Shown in pieces: positions 9,836 to 16,975 of a DNA stretch of 32,330 bases (within the stretch, counting starts at the first letter, position 1; every line of letters begins with the position of its first letter). Source of the stretch: an uncultured Acidobacteriota bacterium (GTDB lineage Bacteria; Acidobacteriota; Blastocatellia; RBC074); NCBI GenBank assembly GCA_903828635.1, contig CAIKMY010000438.1, forward strand, positions 1 through 32,330, in the 5' to 3' direction. A program made the position numbers and the translations under genes. The notes beneath the pieces are model-generated. The model was not told the DNA's origin and ran no database searches. It was given only the letters and a program-made list of their open reading frames with translations.

Positions 9836-11076
9836 ACGCCGCGACCTTCTCACTCCTGGCCCTGCTGGCCGCAATCGTCCTTTCGATGGTGACGCGGCTC
9901 AATGTTGGATTGATCGCCCTTGCTCTTGCCTGGCTGATCGGGGGCCTCGCTGCCGGCCTTACTCCTGAGGCCGTCATGAATGGTTATCCGGTCTCCCTCT
10001 TTCTGACGATCAGTGGTGTCACGCTCCTCTTCGCCTGTGCCGAATCGAATAACGCCCTGCGAGTCCTTGCCACTCGCACCGTCCGACTCGCGCGCGGGAG
10101 GCGATGGGCCTTGCCACTCCTCTTCTTTCTGATTGCCGCCATCGTCTCGATGGTCGGGCCCGGCTCCATCTCCAGCGTCGCGCTCGTCATCCCGCTGGCA
10201 ATGGCCATCGGACTTCACGCCAAAGTTCCTGCTTTTCTCATCGCCCTTGCAGTGACTAACGGGGCCAACGCCGGTAATCTCTCGCCGGTCAGCACTGTCG
10301 GTATCGTCGCCAATAATCGCATGGCCGAGGCCGGACTCGGTGGCCACGAGTGGCGCGTCTTTGCCGCCAACTTCCTTGCCCATCTCCTCGTCACCGCCAT
10401 CGCCTTCCTCTTTCTGGGCGGCCTCCGCCTTCGTGGCGAGGTCGATGGCCGCGAACTTGAGTCGCCACCCTTCGAGCGTCATCACTGGATCAGCATCGCC
10501 ATCATCACCGCCTGGATCGTCGGTGTCATCTTCTTCAAGCTGCCACTCGGTCTCAGTTCCTTTGCTGCGGTTACCCTGATCTTCATCCTGCGCGCCGCCA
10601 GTCAGGACCTTTCGATCAAAATGGTTCCGTGGAGCGTTGTCCTCATGGTTACCGGTGTTGCCACCCTTATCGCGCTGATGGAGAAGACCGGCGGGCTCAA
10701 CCTCTTCACCTCTCTCCTTGCACGACTGGCCACTCCGGGCACGGTCAACGGAGTCATGGCGTTTGTCAGCGGCGCAATTTCGACCTACAGCAGCACCTCC
10801 GGCGTCGTTCTCCCCGCCTTTCTGCCGACGGTTCCCAACCTTGTCAGTCAGCTTGGTGGCGGCGATCCCCTGGCCATTGCCCTGAGCATCAACGTCGGCT
10901 CCGCCCTTGTCGATGTCTCTCCACTCTCGACACTCGGCGCCCTCTGCGTCGCCGCTGTCAAGGATCCCGAAGAGTCTCAGCGACTCTTCCACCACCTCTT
11001 TGTCTGGGGAGTCTCGATGATTCTCGTCGGTGCCGCCATCTGCCAGCTCTTTGCCGGCTGGATGGCCCGACTGTGA
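9832..11076 (+). CDS. matC: MatC-family malonate/dicarboxylate carrier
   Basis: This 414-residue inner-membrane transporter has about 10-12 hydrophobic segments. The N-terminal half matches my knowledge of the MatC N-terminal family: GYPVSLFLTISGVTLLFACA, then VRLARGRRWALPLLFFLIAA, then the Gly/Asn-rich TNGANAGNLSPVSTVGIVAN, which probably forms the substrate and ion site. The C-terminal half repeats the fold with STYSSTSGVVLPAFLPTVP. The track starts at GTG 9823, but the ATG at 9832 overlaps the previous stop as ATGA, a typical translational-coupling arrangement, so I choose it. With the MatB-like ligase just upstream, the pair would take up malonate (or a similar dicarboxylate) and activate it. 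The broader ion transporter superfamily is the safe description if the substrate assignment is wrong. The large minus-strand ORF inside it is a shadow. Confidence 0.8.
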   Translation: MNAATFSLLALLAAIVLSMVTRLNVGLIALALAWLIGGLAAGLTPEAVMNGYPVSLFLTISGVTLLFACAESNNALRVLATRTVRLARGRRWALPLLFFLIAAIVSMVGPGSISSVALVIPLAMAIGLHAKVPAFLIALAVTNGANAGNLSPVSTVGIVANNRMAEAGLGGHEWRVFAANFLAHLLVTAIAFLFLGGLRLRGEVDGRELESPPFERHHWISIAIITAWIVGVIFFKLPLGLSSFAAVTLIFILRAASQDLSIKMVPWSVVLMVTGVATLIALMEKTGGLNLFTSLLARLATPGTVNGVMAFVSGAISTYSSTSGVVLPAFLPTVPNLVSQLGGGDPLAIALSINVGSALVDVSPLSTLGALCVAAVKDPEESQRLFHHLFVWGVSMILVGAAICQLFAGWMARL

Positions 11077-11132
11077 TCCGCCCTGCCGGCCGGAAGAGAT
11101 TCCGGCCTCAGCGAATTGAAAGGAGAATAAAC

Positions 11133-11753
11133 ATGACGCTCTCTTCGCGCCTTGCCCTGCTGCTCTGCCTGCTCTCGCTCTTTGCCATCCCTGCTCGTGC
11201 GCAGAAGAGCGAACTCTCGCTGCTCGTCGGCCGCCTTGAGCCCTCTGATCGCACCATCTCCACCAGTTCTGCCATCAGCGCCGCTCTCGGTGGATCCGTC
11301 GCCTATCAGGTCAGCTATGCGCGCCGGGTTCTTGATGGTCAGATCGCCTCACTCAACTGGGAGATGGTCATCGCCGGCGCTCCCCGATCCAATGTCAAAT
11401 CGACCAGTCTCCTTCTGCCGCGGAACTACTCGTCACTCTTCTTCACCCCGGGGCTCAAACTGCGCCTTCTGCCCGGTGCCGGATTCTCACCCTACATCGC
11501 TGCCGGCATCGGTGCCGGTCGCTTTGCCCAGGACTCGACCCTGCTCAATAATCGCCCCAACAATGGTGATCTCCACAATACCACATGGGCCTTCAACTAC
11601 GGCGGCGGCATCGATCTTTCACTCATCGGCCCGGTTGGTCTCCGCGCTGAGATCCGTGACTACCTTACCGGCAATCCCGATCTTCAGGCCCGCCTCATCG
11701 GCAATCGCCAGCATAATATTTTTGCCGGTATCGGCGTCGTTGTTAAATGGTAG
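11133..11753 (+). CDS. small outer-membrane beta-barrel protein
   Basis: This is a 206-residue protein. The track joins it to a meaningless upstream extension from 10629; the real start is ATG 11133, preceded by AAGGAGAA at good spacing and followed by a clear signal peptide (MTLSSRLALLLCLLSLFAIPARAQ). The mature part shows alternating beta strands with glycine-rich turns (FFTPGLKLRLLPGAGFSPYI, AAGIGAGRFAQ, FNYGGGIDLSLIGPVGLRAE) and ends in VVVKW, the terminal aromatic expected of an outer-membrane barrel. It resembles eight-stranded OmpA/OmpW-like barrels. It follows the matC-like gene by 56 bp on the same strand and may be the outer-membrane entry for the same substrate, but nothing in the sequence proves that. 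Confidence 0.85.
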   Translation: MTLSSRLALLLCLLSLFAIPARAQKSELSLLVGRLEPSDRTISTSSAISAALGGSVAYQVSYARRVLDGQIASLNWEMVIAGAPRSNVKSTSLLLPRNYSSLFFTPGLKLRLLPGAGFSPYIAAGIGAGRFAQDSTLLNNRPNNGDLHNTTWAFNYGGGIDLSLIGPVGLRAEIRDYLTGNPDLQARLIGNRQHNIFAGIGVVVKW

Positions 11754-11809
11754 CCCACGGTCGATTGATTTCGCCTCCAGTTCCACCCGGGCAGTCAACC
11801 GCTACCATT
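11746..11809. repeat. inverted repeat spanning the two convergent stop codons
   Basis: AATGGTAGC (11746-11754) and GCTACCATT (11801-11809) form a perfect 9-bp inverted repeat around a 46-base centre. Each arm contains the last Trp codon and TAG stop of one convergent outer-membrane gene. It may act as a weak bidirectional 3'-end structure; no T-run is present. Confidence 0.6.
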
Positions 11810-14093
11810 CAATACGTGCGCCAAAGATCGGGATCAGTGTCTGCTCCGAGAGGAACGAGATCCCTCCGGTGCGCCACGTCACCTCCGTTACGTTACGATG
11901 CTTCGTCAGGTTGAACATATCAAGGTATGGCGCGAATGACCATTGACGGTAATTGAATCGCCGCTCAACCCGCAGATCCATCTGCATGAACTTTGTCAGC
12001 GAGGCCGAATTTCGGTCCTCAGGCCGGCGCAGATCATAAAGCGTCACCGCAGGTGTCGTTCCCGAGGAGACCGCCACCAGTGGCGAATAAGGAAGCCCGC
12101 TCGCGATGCGGTACTTGGTCGCGAAAGACCACCGGCCAAGTCGCGTCAGGCCGATTAGTGTCAATTGATGCGGTCGCACCACGTCTATCGGGAAGGGAAC
12201 TCCGCCTGTCGTGAAGCGTCGCTCTCCCCACGTCCACGAATAGGCGGCCTGCCCCGACAGCCATCCCGAGAGTGCCTTTTGCGCCGTTACCTCCAGACCG
12301 CGAACCATCCCCATGCCAGTGTTAAAATGGGTTGGCGAGCTGAGCGTCGGTCTCACCAGGACGTTACTGTAATCCTTCTGGTAGCCCTCGATCGTCAGAC
12401 GTGTATCCTCCCGTACCACCCACTCCAGCCCGGCAATCAGATGAGTCGCTCGCTGTGCTCGCAGGTTCTTATTCTCCGGACCCAGCGCCAGCAGAAAGGT
12501 CGTCGGTGGCTGACGATAGACACCCCAGCCAAGATTGAGCGCCAGACTCGGTGCCAGCCGCAATCGCGAGCTTAACCGCGGACTCGTCAGTGTCTCGCCC
12601 GTCAATCCGTAGCGGTCAATTCGCACCCCCGGCGAGACCGACAGTCGTGAGGTCGCCTGCCAGTTGAGTGAGCCATAACCGTATGCCGTTGCCGTCGCTC
12701 CCAGGCGTGAGCGATAACTTCGCGTCGGCGCAAAATACTCCTCTCGGACCACACTGAAACCTATCGGTGAGCGCTCGTAGGTGTAAAAACTGCCCTGTTG
12801 CACCAGCACTCCACCACCCGCCGCAAGGTTGAGTCGTGGTGTCAGCGTTGCCGTCAATTCCTCCTTGACCCCAAACTGCGACTCGCGCAAATCCCGCTGG
12901 CGCTGCAACGTGCGATTATCCGTCCGCAGAAAACTCCCGTCACTGTGCTCACCGATCGCCCACGCCGTCAGATTCGAGAGCGTCCGCTCACCCAGCGTCG
13001 AACTGAGCGTTAACCCGACGATATATCGATCACTCGTCCTCTCCGTCACCAGTCGGTCCTGCCGATTGCCTGCGCGCTGGGCAACCTGCAGCGGCAGTGT
13101 GAATCGCTCGCTGAAACCCATCGCCGTCAGTGACAGCCGATGCCTCGCACTCAGATCCCAGTTCACCTTGTTGATCAGATCCAGATTCCGCGGCTTTCCA
13201 ATATCTCCGAGATCGAAGATCTGGAAGGCAAGGTCGATATAACTGCGCCGTAACGAAGTGAACCACCCGGCCCGCTGACTCAGCGGCACCTCCATACTCA
13301 GCCCTGCAACTCCCGAGTCGGCGAAGATGCTCCCCTGCACCCGATCGCGTGATGCCTGCCTGATCGTGATATCCAGTGCTGATGAGAGCCGATCGCCATA
13401 CCGCGGCCCGAACCCACCAGCCGAAAACTCCAGTCGGTCGAAGACATCCACCGCCAGAATTGCCGCTCTTCCGCCCCTTCCGTTGTCATATTGGTCATTA
13501 AAATAAGTGAAGTCACCGATCGGAATGTTGTCGATAAAGGTCAGATTCTCACCTGGCAGCCCTCCCCGCACCAGCAGATCACCAAACTGCCCGCTGATCG
13601 ATGTCACCCCCGGTAACGATGATATCGTCCGCAATATGTCTCCACCCGTTCCCGGTAATGAGCGAATCTCTGCTCGCCGCAGGGTCACCTGGCTCACCGG
13701 CTGGTCGATCGTCGGCTGGAAAAACCCACCCCGTACCTCGATCGCCTCCTCAATCCGCAGATCAAGCTTCACGTCATAAATCGAGTTGTACCGTGCCGTC
13801 ACCGTCACGATCCCGATCGACTGTGTCGCAAAACCCTCAGCCTCCACCCGTCCCTCGTATGTCCCCGGCGGCAGCTCCAGTCGATAACTGCCGTCATCAC
13901 CCGTTACCGCTTCGCCAATCGGCGTCATTACCCCCTGACGCCGCTCCCCGATCTTTACCTTTGCCCCAGCCACCGGTCGGTTGCTTACCCGCTCGACCAC
14001 TCTTCCGCTTACCACCCCGGGCGGTAATTGCCCGACCACTCCCGCTGGCACCAGACAGAGAAAACCACAAACCACTGCTATCAATCTCTTCAT
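11802..14093 (-). CDS. TonB-dependent receptor with carboxypeptidase-regulatory domain
   Basis: This is a 763-residue outer-membrane receptor. A signal peptide (MKRLIAVVCGFLCLVPAGVVGQ) is followed by a carboxypeptidase-regulatory/CNA-B-like domain (VVSGRVVERVSNRPVAGAKV to about residue 115). A plug domain follows (QVTLRRAEIRSLPGTGGDIL, TSISGQFGDLLVRGGLPGEN), then a beta-barrel ending in IFGARIEW. The LVRGG motif is the usual plug signature. It is much shorter than the 1292-residue receptor at 3893 and is closer to classical TonB receptors. The ligand is unknown. It starts 15 bp after the META-domain gene on the same strand and is probably translated from the same message. Its 3' end converges with the small beta-barrel gene. 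Confidence 0.88.
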   Translation of the reverse strand: MKRLIAVVCGFLCLVPAGVVGQLPPGVVSGRVVERVSNRPVAGAKVKIGERRQGVMTPIGEAVTGDDGSYRLELPPGTYEGRVEAEGFATQSIGIVTVTARYNSIYDVKLDLRIEEAIEVRGGFFQPTIDQPVSQVTLRRAEIRSLPGTGGDILRTISSLPGVTSISGQFGDLLVRGGLPGENLTFIDNIPIGDFTYFNDQYDNGRGGRAAILAVDVFDRLEFSAGGFGPRYGDRLSSALDITIRQASRDRVQGSIFADSGVAGLSMEVPLSQRAGWFTSLRRSYIDLAFQIFDLGDIGKPRNLDLINKVNWDLSARHRLSLTAMGFSERFTLPLQVAQRAGNRQDRLVTERTSDRYIVGLTLSSTLGERTLSNLTAWAIGEHSDGSFLRTDNRTLQRQRDLRESQFGVKEELTATLTPRLNLAAGGGVLVQQGSFYTYERSPIGFSVVREEYFAPTRSYRSRLGATATAYGYGSLNWQATSRLSVSPGVRIDRYGLTGETLTSPRLSSRLRLAPSLALNLGWGVYRQPPTTFLLALGPENKNLRAQRATHLIAGLEWVVREDTRLTIEGYQKDYSNVLVRPTLSSPTHFNTGMGMVRGLEVTAQKALSGWLSGQAAYSWTWGERRFTTGGVPFPIDVVRPHQLTLIGLTRLGRWSFATKYRIASGLPYSPLVAVSSGTTPAVTLYDLRRPEDRNSASLTKFMQMDLRVERRFNYRQWSFAPYLDMFNLTKHRNVTEVTWRTGGISFLSEQTLIPIFGARIEW

Positions 14094-14108
14094 CTCACCC
14101 TTTCCACT

Positions 14109-14561
14109 TCACTTTCGTCGTTTGCTTCTCGTCAACTCCATCACTACTTTCTCTCCCGCCAGTAACAACAGCCGGCCACGCTCAACCCTCCACCCCGTCA
14201 CCTGCCCTGCCGCCTCAATATATTCCTGCTCAAGCTGGTTCAAATCCTCACAGAACATCCTTGTCATCGGCCCCGGCTCGATCTTCAATTGCCGTCCTCT
14301 CAATTGATACTCCCCGCCGATGTTGTTGCACCCTACCGACATCCCTATCCCACCCGTTGCCCGGTCCAGTCGCAGGTAAGGCTCACGCTCACTATCCCTC
14401 GCCTCAACCCCGCGCCCGTTCAGCTTTACCAGCTGCCAACGGATGTTCTCCAGCCCGCTGCCGCTCCGGTTCTGACTCAGCGTCTCTGCCCCGCTGCAAA
14501 TCATCACTGCTATCACTGCTATCAATGACAGCAAATATCCACGGTTTGTTGCTTTGCGCAT
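14109..14561 (-). CDS. META-domain (HslJ-like) exported protein
   Basis: This is a 150-residue protein with an N-terminal hydrophobic signal (GYLLSLIAVIAVMICSG). Cys22 sits near the end of the core, but the sequence before it is a poor lipobox, so lipidation is uncertain. The mature part matches the META domain: IRWQLVKLNGRGVE, then the GCNNIGGEYQLRG core, then MTRMFCEDLNQLEQEYIEA and a final RLLLLAGEKVVMEL. META proteins such as HslJ are envelope or stress proteins of poorly defined role. The ATG is preceded by GAGAGGGG at good spacing. The downstream TonB receptor begins 15 bp after its stop, suggesting one transcription unit started from the 14562-15260 region. Confidence 0.85.
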   Translation of the reverse strand: MRKATNRGYLLSLIAVIAVMICSGAETLSQNRSGSGLENIRWQLVKLNGRGVEARDSEREPYLRLDRATGGIGMSVGCNNIGGEYQLRGRQLKIEPGPMTRMFCEDLNQLEQEYIEAAGQVTGWRVERGRLLLLAGEKVVMELTRSKRRK

Positions 14562-14705
14562 AAAGGCCCCTCTCTGTCTTTAAAATCCCTGGACATCCCT
14601 TTGCCATGATGATTGTCATTCAATATTCGTCCAATATTCGTCACAAATTGTCCCCAAAGTTTTTCTTCCCCTCGATTTTTCAGTTTGTCCTCCATAGAAG
14701 ACCTG

Positions 14706-14739
14706 CGGGGAAATATTTTTTGAAAAAAATATTTCCCCG
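14706..14739. repeat. perfect 16-bp palindromic hairpin with 2-base loop
   Basis: The arms CGGGGAAATATTTTTT and AAAAAATATTTCCCCG pair completely around a GA centre. It ends 2 bases before the -35-like box of small-RNA copy A, so it may be an operator, a protective hairpin or the end of an inserted repeat. Confidence 0.85.
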
Positions 14740-14741
14740 GC

Positions 14742-14771
14742 TACAAATTCGCCTCACTCATTTCGTCTATA
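14742..14771 (+). promoter_or_regulatory. conserved promoter-like box pair, copy A
   Basis: TACAA (14742-14746), exactly 17 bases, CGTCTATA (14764-14771). The same pair with the same spacing occurs at 15144, 16800 and 17041. The CGTC element resembles extracytoplasmic-function (ECF) sigma -10 boxes; a 20-base gap from a TTGACA-like hexamer to TCTATA argues against ordinary sigma-70. Confidence 0.6.
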
Positions 14772-14772
14772 T

Positions 14773-14856
14773 CTACGAAAGCAGATGCTTTCTTGTGTGT
14801 AGATTCGAGTCGCGGTGTATCTCTCATTAAAACGGAGGCTACACCGCCATTTTTTT
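14773..14856 (+). ncRNA. predicted small RNA, repeated family copy A
   Basis: Predicted transcript of about 84 nt. It starts with hairpin 1, GAAAGC-AGAT-GCTTTC (14777-14792), 13 bases after the CGTC box. A linker with TGTGTGTA follows, then an intrinsic terminator. It has no open reading frame with a ribosome-binding site and no plus-strand gene behind it, so it is more likely a free-standing RNA than a leader. It is antisense to nothing annotated. The start point is inferred from the box position. Family membership rests on comparison with copies B, C and D. Confidence 0.55.
14812..14856 (+). terminator. intrinsic terminator of small RNA copy A
   Basis: GCGGTGTA (14812-14819) pairs with TACACCGC (14840-14847) around a 20-base loop containing CGGAGG, followed by CA and seven T (14850-14856). 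Confidence 0.8.
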
Positions 14857-15040
14857 GCCTTCCTTCTCCCGAACAAGTGGCTGGGCACGCAGGCCGCCGG
14901 TCCGCTACTCACGAGTGGTGAGATCGATCTGCCCGGGTGTTTTCAGAATGTCATCAACGGCAGGAACTTGTCGATCGTCTGATCTGGTAGCAAAATCCTG
15001 GTCACTCCCGGGGAATATTTCCCGGTTGTCATATATGTCT

Positions 15041-15080
15041 GCGGGCCGGAGGCCCGCGCACCCGGGTCCGTGCGTCCGGG
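15041..15080. repeat. REP-like GC-rich double hairpin
   Basis: GCGGGCC-GGA-GGCCCGC (15041-15057) is followed after 3 bases by CCCGG...CCGGG (15061-15080). The shape is that of an extragenic palindromic repeat. Whether it recurs across the genome cannot be seen here. Confidence 0.6.
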
Positions 15081-15143
15081 CTCCCCTTGATCCCCGGCCA
15101 AGATAAACTCGCCAAAAAATACTGAAGAAAACTTTTTCGTGGT

Positions 15144-15173
15144 TACAAATTCGCACTTCTCATTTCGTCTATA
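15144..15173 (+). promoter_or_regulatory. conserved promoter-like box pair, copy B
   Basis: TACAA (15144-15148), 17 bases, CGTCTATA (15166-15173). The surrounding tract is also shared with copy A: TACAAATTCG before and CTCATTTCGTCTATA at the -10-like end. Confidence 0.6.
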
Positions 15174-15174
15174 C

Positions 15175-15235
15175 CCATGGGAGTAGCTCCGAAGCTCGCA
15201 GCTGGCCGGATTCCCATACCTGCTGCCATCTTCGG
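15175..15235 (+). ncRNA. degenerate or terminator-less copy B of the small RNA family
   Basis: Hairpin GGAG-TAG-CTCC (15180-15190) starts 14 bases after the CGTC box. A two-tier stem follows: CCGAAG (15189-15194) with CTTCGG (15230-15235), and inside it GCAGC (15198-15202) with GCTGC (15222-15226). The two stems overlap by 2 bases, so they compete slightly. No T-run follows, so this copy may be decayed, Rho-terminated or read into the antisense of the CHAT gene. Confidence 0.35.
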
Positions 15236-15260
15236 ATCTGCTCCTGTCCTTGTTGTCCTG

Positions 15261-16568
15261 TTATCTCGACGGTTCCCGCTCGCCGCTGGCGAGGAGGAAT
15301 CCTGCCCAGTAGTGAGGATGGCTGGTCAGTGGATCGCCCATGACACTCAGTGCCGCCCGCCGCAAGGCGCCCGGCATTGACAATGGAGCGATAACCCCGT
15401 TTCCCATGTGAAAGAGATGGAAACGGATCAGCAGTTCGGCGCGCCGCAACGGGTCTGTTGACCAACGGTCGATCATTACCGATCGACATCCGGCGCTCAG
15501 AAATGCCGCCACCATCCTTACCACATCCCGCTCCCCTGCCATCCCCCTTCCAACATTCCCACAACCCGACAGGACAACAAGGGCAGCATCAAGTCTCAAT
15601 GACTCGATCTCCCGCCACCCGAGCCTCCCGTCCCTGTCAACCCCCTTACCCGTGTCCGCCATCACCAGGTATTCCCCCGGACCTTCCCCATTTTCTGCAT
15701 TCCCCGTACTCCCCGTATTCCCCGCATTCCCCGCACCCCCTGTACCCCGATTATCCCCCGGGCCCTCCTGTGCGCCCCAAATCTGTCTCAAGTGTTCCGC
15801 AGCCCCATTATCCGCTCTGATCCCGGCATTGATCGGCCTGCTCACCAATGGCAGGGCCACGTGAATTATCCCTGCCCGAGGTGCCAGCTTGCGAAAGGCC
15901 TCTTCGCTCGCCTTGATACCTTTCAATATCCGCAATCGCCTGTTGCCAAAGACTTCACCATAGACGCGCATCTCCGCATCGAAATCTGCTTCCACTCCTG
16001 CCTTTATCACTGCTTTCGTCCCGATCACACCCACGCTTGCAGCCGAGCCGCTCATTGCCAGCACCAGTCCGGCCCGGCTGCTGCGTGGTGGCCGCGGTCG
16101 CGCCTTCACCTTGGCCGACCCCGGCAATCTGCAATAGACAACCTCATACTTCTCCAGCAGATGCCGGCCATCCGGCATTATCAGTGCCTCGAACGGGAGC
16201 CCCTGGAGCAGTCCGTCCAGGTTTCCTGACTCCCCTGACTCGTCCTGATCATTCAGCCCATTCAATGCGACCAGCAGTCTCTTCCGGCCGTGAATAATTT
16301 CCGCTACCGGCCCAAGCAACCCCTTGTACAGTACCATCGCCGGCTGACGATACTGATTGCTCCGCTCCGCCAGCATTCGACGAAATCTTTCAACCTGCCA
16401 CTCCAACTCCGCCGGAGTAATCGCCAGCCCAATGCTCTTCCTGTTTCCATTAACTTCAATCGTTACCCGTATCTCATCACCGTCAGTCCCCCAGAACAGC
16501 AGTACCTCCCCGCCGACTGCTACTCCCCAGTCCAGTACCAGTGCCAATAACCACGGCAGTCCGGCCAT
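15261..16568 (-). CDS. exported CHAT-domain protein with altered catalytic dyad
   Basis: This is a 435-residue protein. ATG 16568 has an ideal ribosome-binding site (GGAGG, 5-6 bases upstream), so the short form without TPR repeats is genuine. Residues 1-20 are hydrophobic (PWLLALVLDWGVAVGG), suggesting export or membrane anchoring. The rest fits the CHAT caspase-like peptidase fold: LQGLPFEALIMPDGRHLLE, YEVVYCRLPGS, VVLSGCGNVGRG with the expected catalytic Cys336, and HPHYWAGFLLASGE at the end. In the usual HxAxHG motif the catalytic His is replaced: IIHVALPL has Pro240 in that place. A Gly/Asn-rich spacer (about 275-297) is encoded by a 9-bp repeat. CHAT proteases usually act in bacterial cell-death or defence systems; this one may be inactive or use another base. 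Its gene is flanked by repeated small-RNA-like elements on the other strand. Confidence 0.8.
   Translation of the reverse strand: MAGLPWLLALVLDWGVAVGGEVLLFWGTDGDEIRVTIEVNGNRKSIGLAITPAELEWQVERFRRMLAERSNQYRQPAMVLYKGLLGPVAEIIHGRKRLLVALNGLNDQDESGESGNLDGLLQGLPFEALIMPDGRHLLEKYEVVYCRLPGSAKVKARPRPPRSSRAGLVLAMSGSAASVGVIGTKAVIKAGVEADFDAEMRVYGEVFGNRRLRILKGIKASEEAFRKLAPRAGIIHVALPLVSRPINAGIRADNGAAEHLRQIWGAQEGPGDNRGTGGAGNAGNTGSTGNAENGEGPGEYLVMADTGKGVDRDGRLGWREIESLRLDAALVVLSGCGNVGRGMAGERDVVRMVAAFLSAGCRSVMIDRWSTDPLRRAELLIRFHLFHMGNGVIAPLSMPGALRRAALSVMGDPLTSHPHYWAGFLLASGEREPSR
15699..15750. repeat. 9-bp minisatellite inside the CHAT gene
   Basis: About six tandem 9-base units of the type attccccgc/actccccgt. 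On the coding strand they give a Gly-Asn-Ala/Thr tripeptide repeat (GNAGNTGSTGNA). The unit length keeps the frame, so copy-number change would alter only spacer length. Confidence 0.8.
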
Positions 16569-16634
16569 CCCAACCTCCGGTCGTTTACGCAGTCGCTCGT
16601 GCCTTTAACTATCTGACAGTGACTGACGATCATA

Positions 16635-16694
16635 ATATGCTCCGCCAGGATGCGCTCGGCCATAATGCGCTCGGCCATAATGCGCTTCGCCGGA
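16635..16694. repeat. 15-bp tandem repeat upstream of the CHAT gene
   Basis: Four units of 15 bases: atatgctccgccagg, atgcgctcggccata, atgcgctcggccata and atgcgcttcgccgga. Units 2 and 3 are identical. It lies 67 bp upstream of the CHAT start, where it could hold repeated regulator sites. The plus-strand ORF through it (NALGH repeats) is a by-product. Confidence 0.85.
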
Positions 16695-16799
16695 ATGCCC
16701 TCCAGGCTTCACTATCAGCCCTCACAAACGGATAAGACGCGAGTTTGCTGGCCCGATTCCATCTTCCTCCAATTATTTATCTGTTTATTTTGTGTGGAA

Positions 16800-16829
16800 T
16801 ACAAAAACTAGCTGGTGGGATCGTCTATA
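16800..16829 (+). promoter_or_regulatory. conserved promoter-like box pair, copy C
   Basis: TACAA (16800-16804), 17 bases, CGTCTATA (16822-16829). The spacer sequence differs from copies A and B, so the conserved boxes stand out as selected positions. Confidence 0.6.
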
Positions 16830-16830
16830 G

Positions 16831-16914
16831 AAGTGGAAGCAGGCGCTTCCAGAACATGTGAAATATTTGCGTGCGGCTAGCCGACTAACCTTCAGGCAAT
16901 GCCGCCTTTTTTTT
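16831..16914 (+). ncRNA. predicted small RNA, repeated family copy C
   Basis: Predicted transcript of about 84 nt. Hairpin GGAAGC-AGGC-GCTTCC (16835-16850) starts 13 bases after the CGTC box, followed by a 22-base linker with ATGTGAAATA and a terminator. Compared with copy A, hairpin 1 keeps its pairing while its sequence changes (GAAAGC/GCTTTC against GGAAGC/GCTTCC), a compensatory-type difference. No plus-strand gene follows. Confidence 0.55.
16873..16914 (+). terminator. intrinsic terminator of small RNA copy C
   Basis: GCGGC (16873-16877) pairs with GCCGC (16901-16905), with an inner GCC/GGC stem across an internal loop, then C and eight T (16907-16914). Confidence 0.7.
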
Positions 16915-16975
16915 GCCTAAATCCTGCCAGCCGACTCTCCCTGATAACTTACTATCATCGTCCGCGGGACCAGCC

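Larger units (their letters stand above)
14562..15260. other. structured intergenic region between META and CHAT genes
   Basis: 699 bases with no supported protein gene; the plus-strand ORFs here have no family features. It contains, left to right, an AT-rich perfect palindrome (14706-14739), repeated-element copy A (14742-14856), a short palindrome CCGGGgaatatttCCCGG (15008-15025), a GC-rich double hairpin (15041-15080) and repeated-element copy B (15144-15235). It must also hold the promoter of the META/TonB unit. Confidence 0.7.

Noticed and set aside
9850-10995. Minus-strand 381-residue ORF
   Set aside because: Asp/Gly-rich shadow of the membrane carrier on the other strand, no family features.
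10629-11132. N-terminal extension of the 374-residue plus-strand ORF
   Set aside because: It is an out-of-frame shadow of the matC-like gene; the signal peptide and ribosome-binding site place the start at 11133.
14801-14815. tRNA T-arm-like sequence (agattcgagtc)
   Set aside because: No acceptor stem, anticodon arm or D-arm can be built around it.
14855-15156. Small ORFs 14855-15106 (+) and 14905-15156 (-)
   Set aside because: No ribosome-binding site or recognisable domain; they read through palindromes and REP-like hairpins.
16541-16735. Plus-strand ORF with pentapeptide-like NALGH repeats
   Set aside because: It only translates the 15-bp tandem repeat; no ribosome-binding site and it overlaps the CHAT start.
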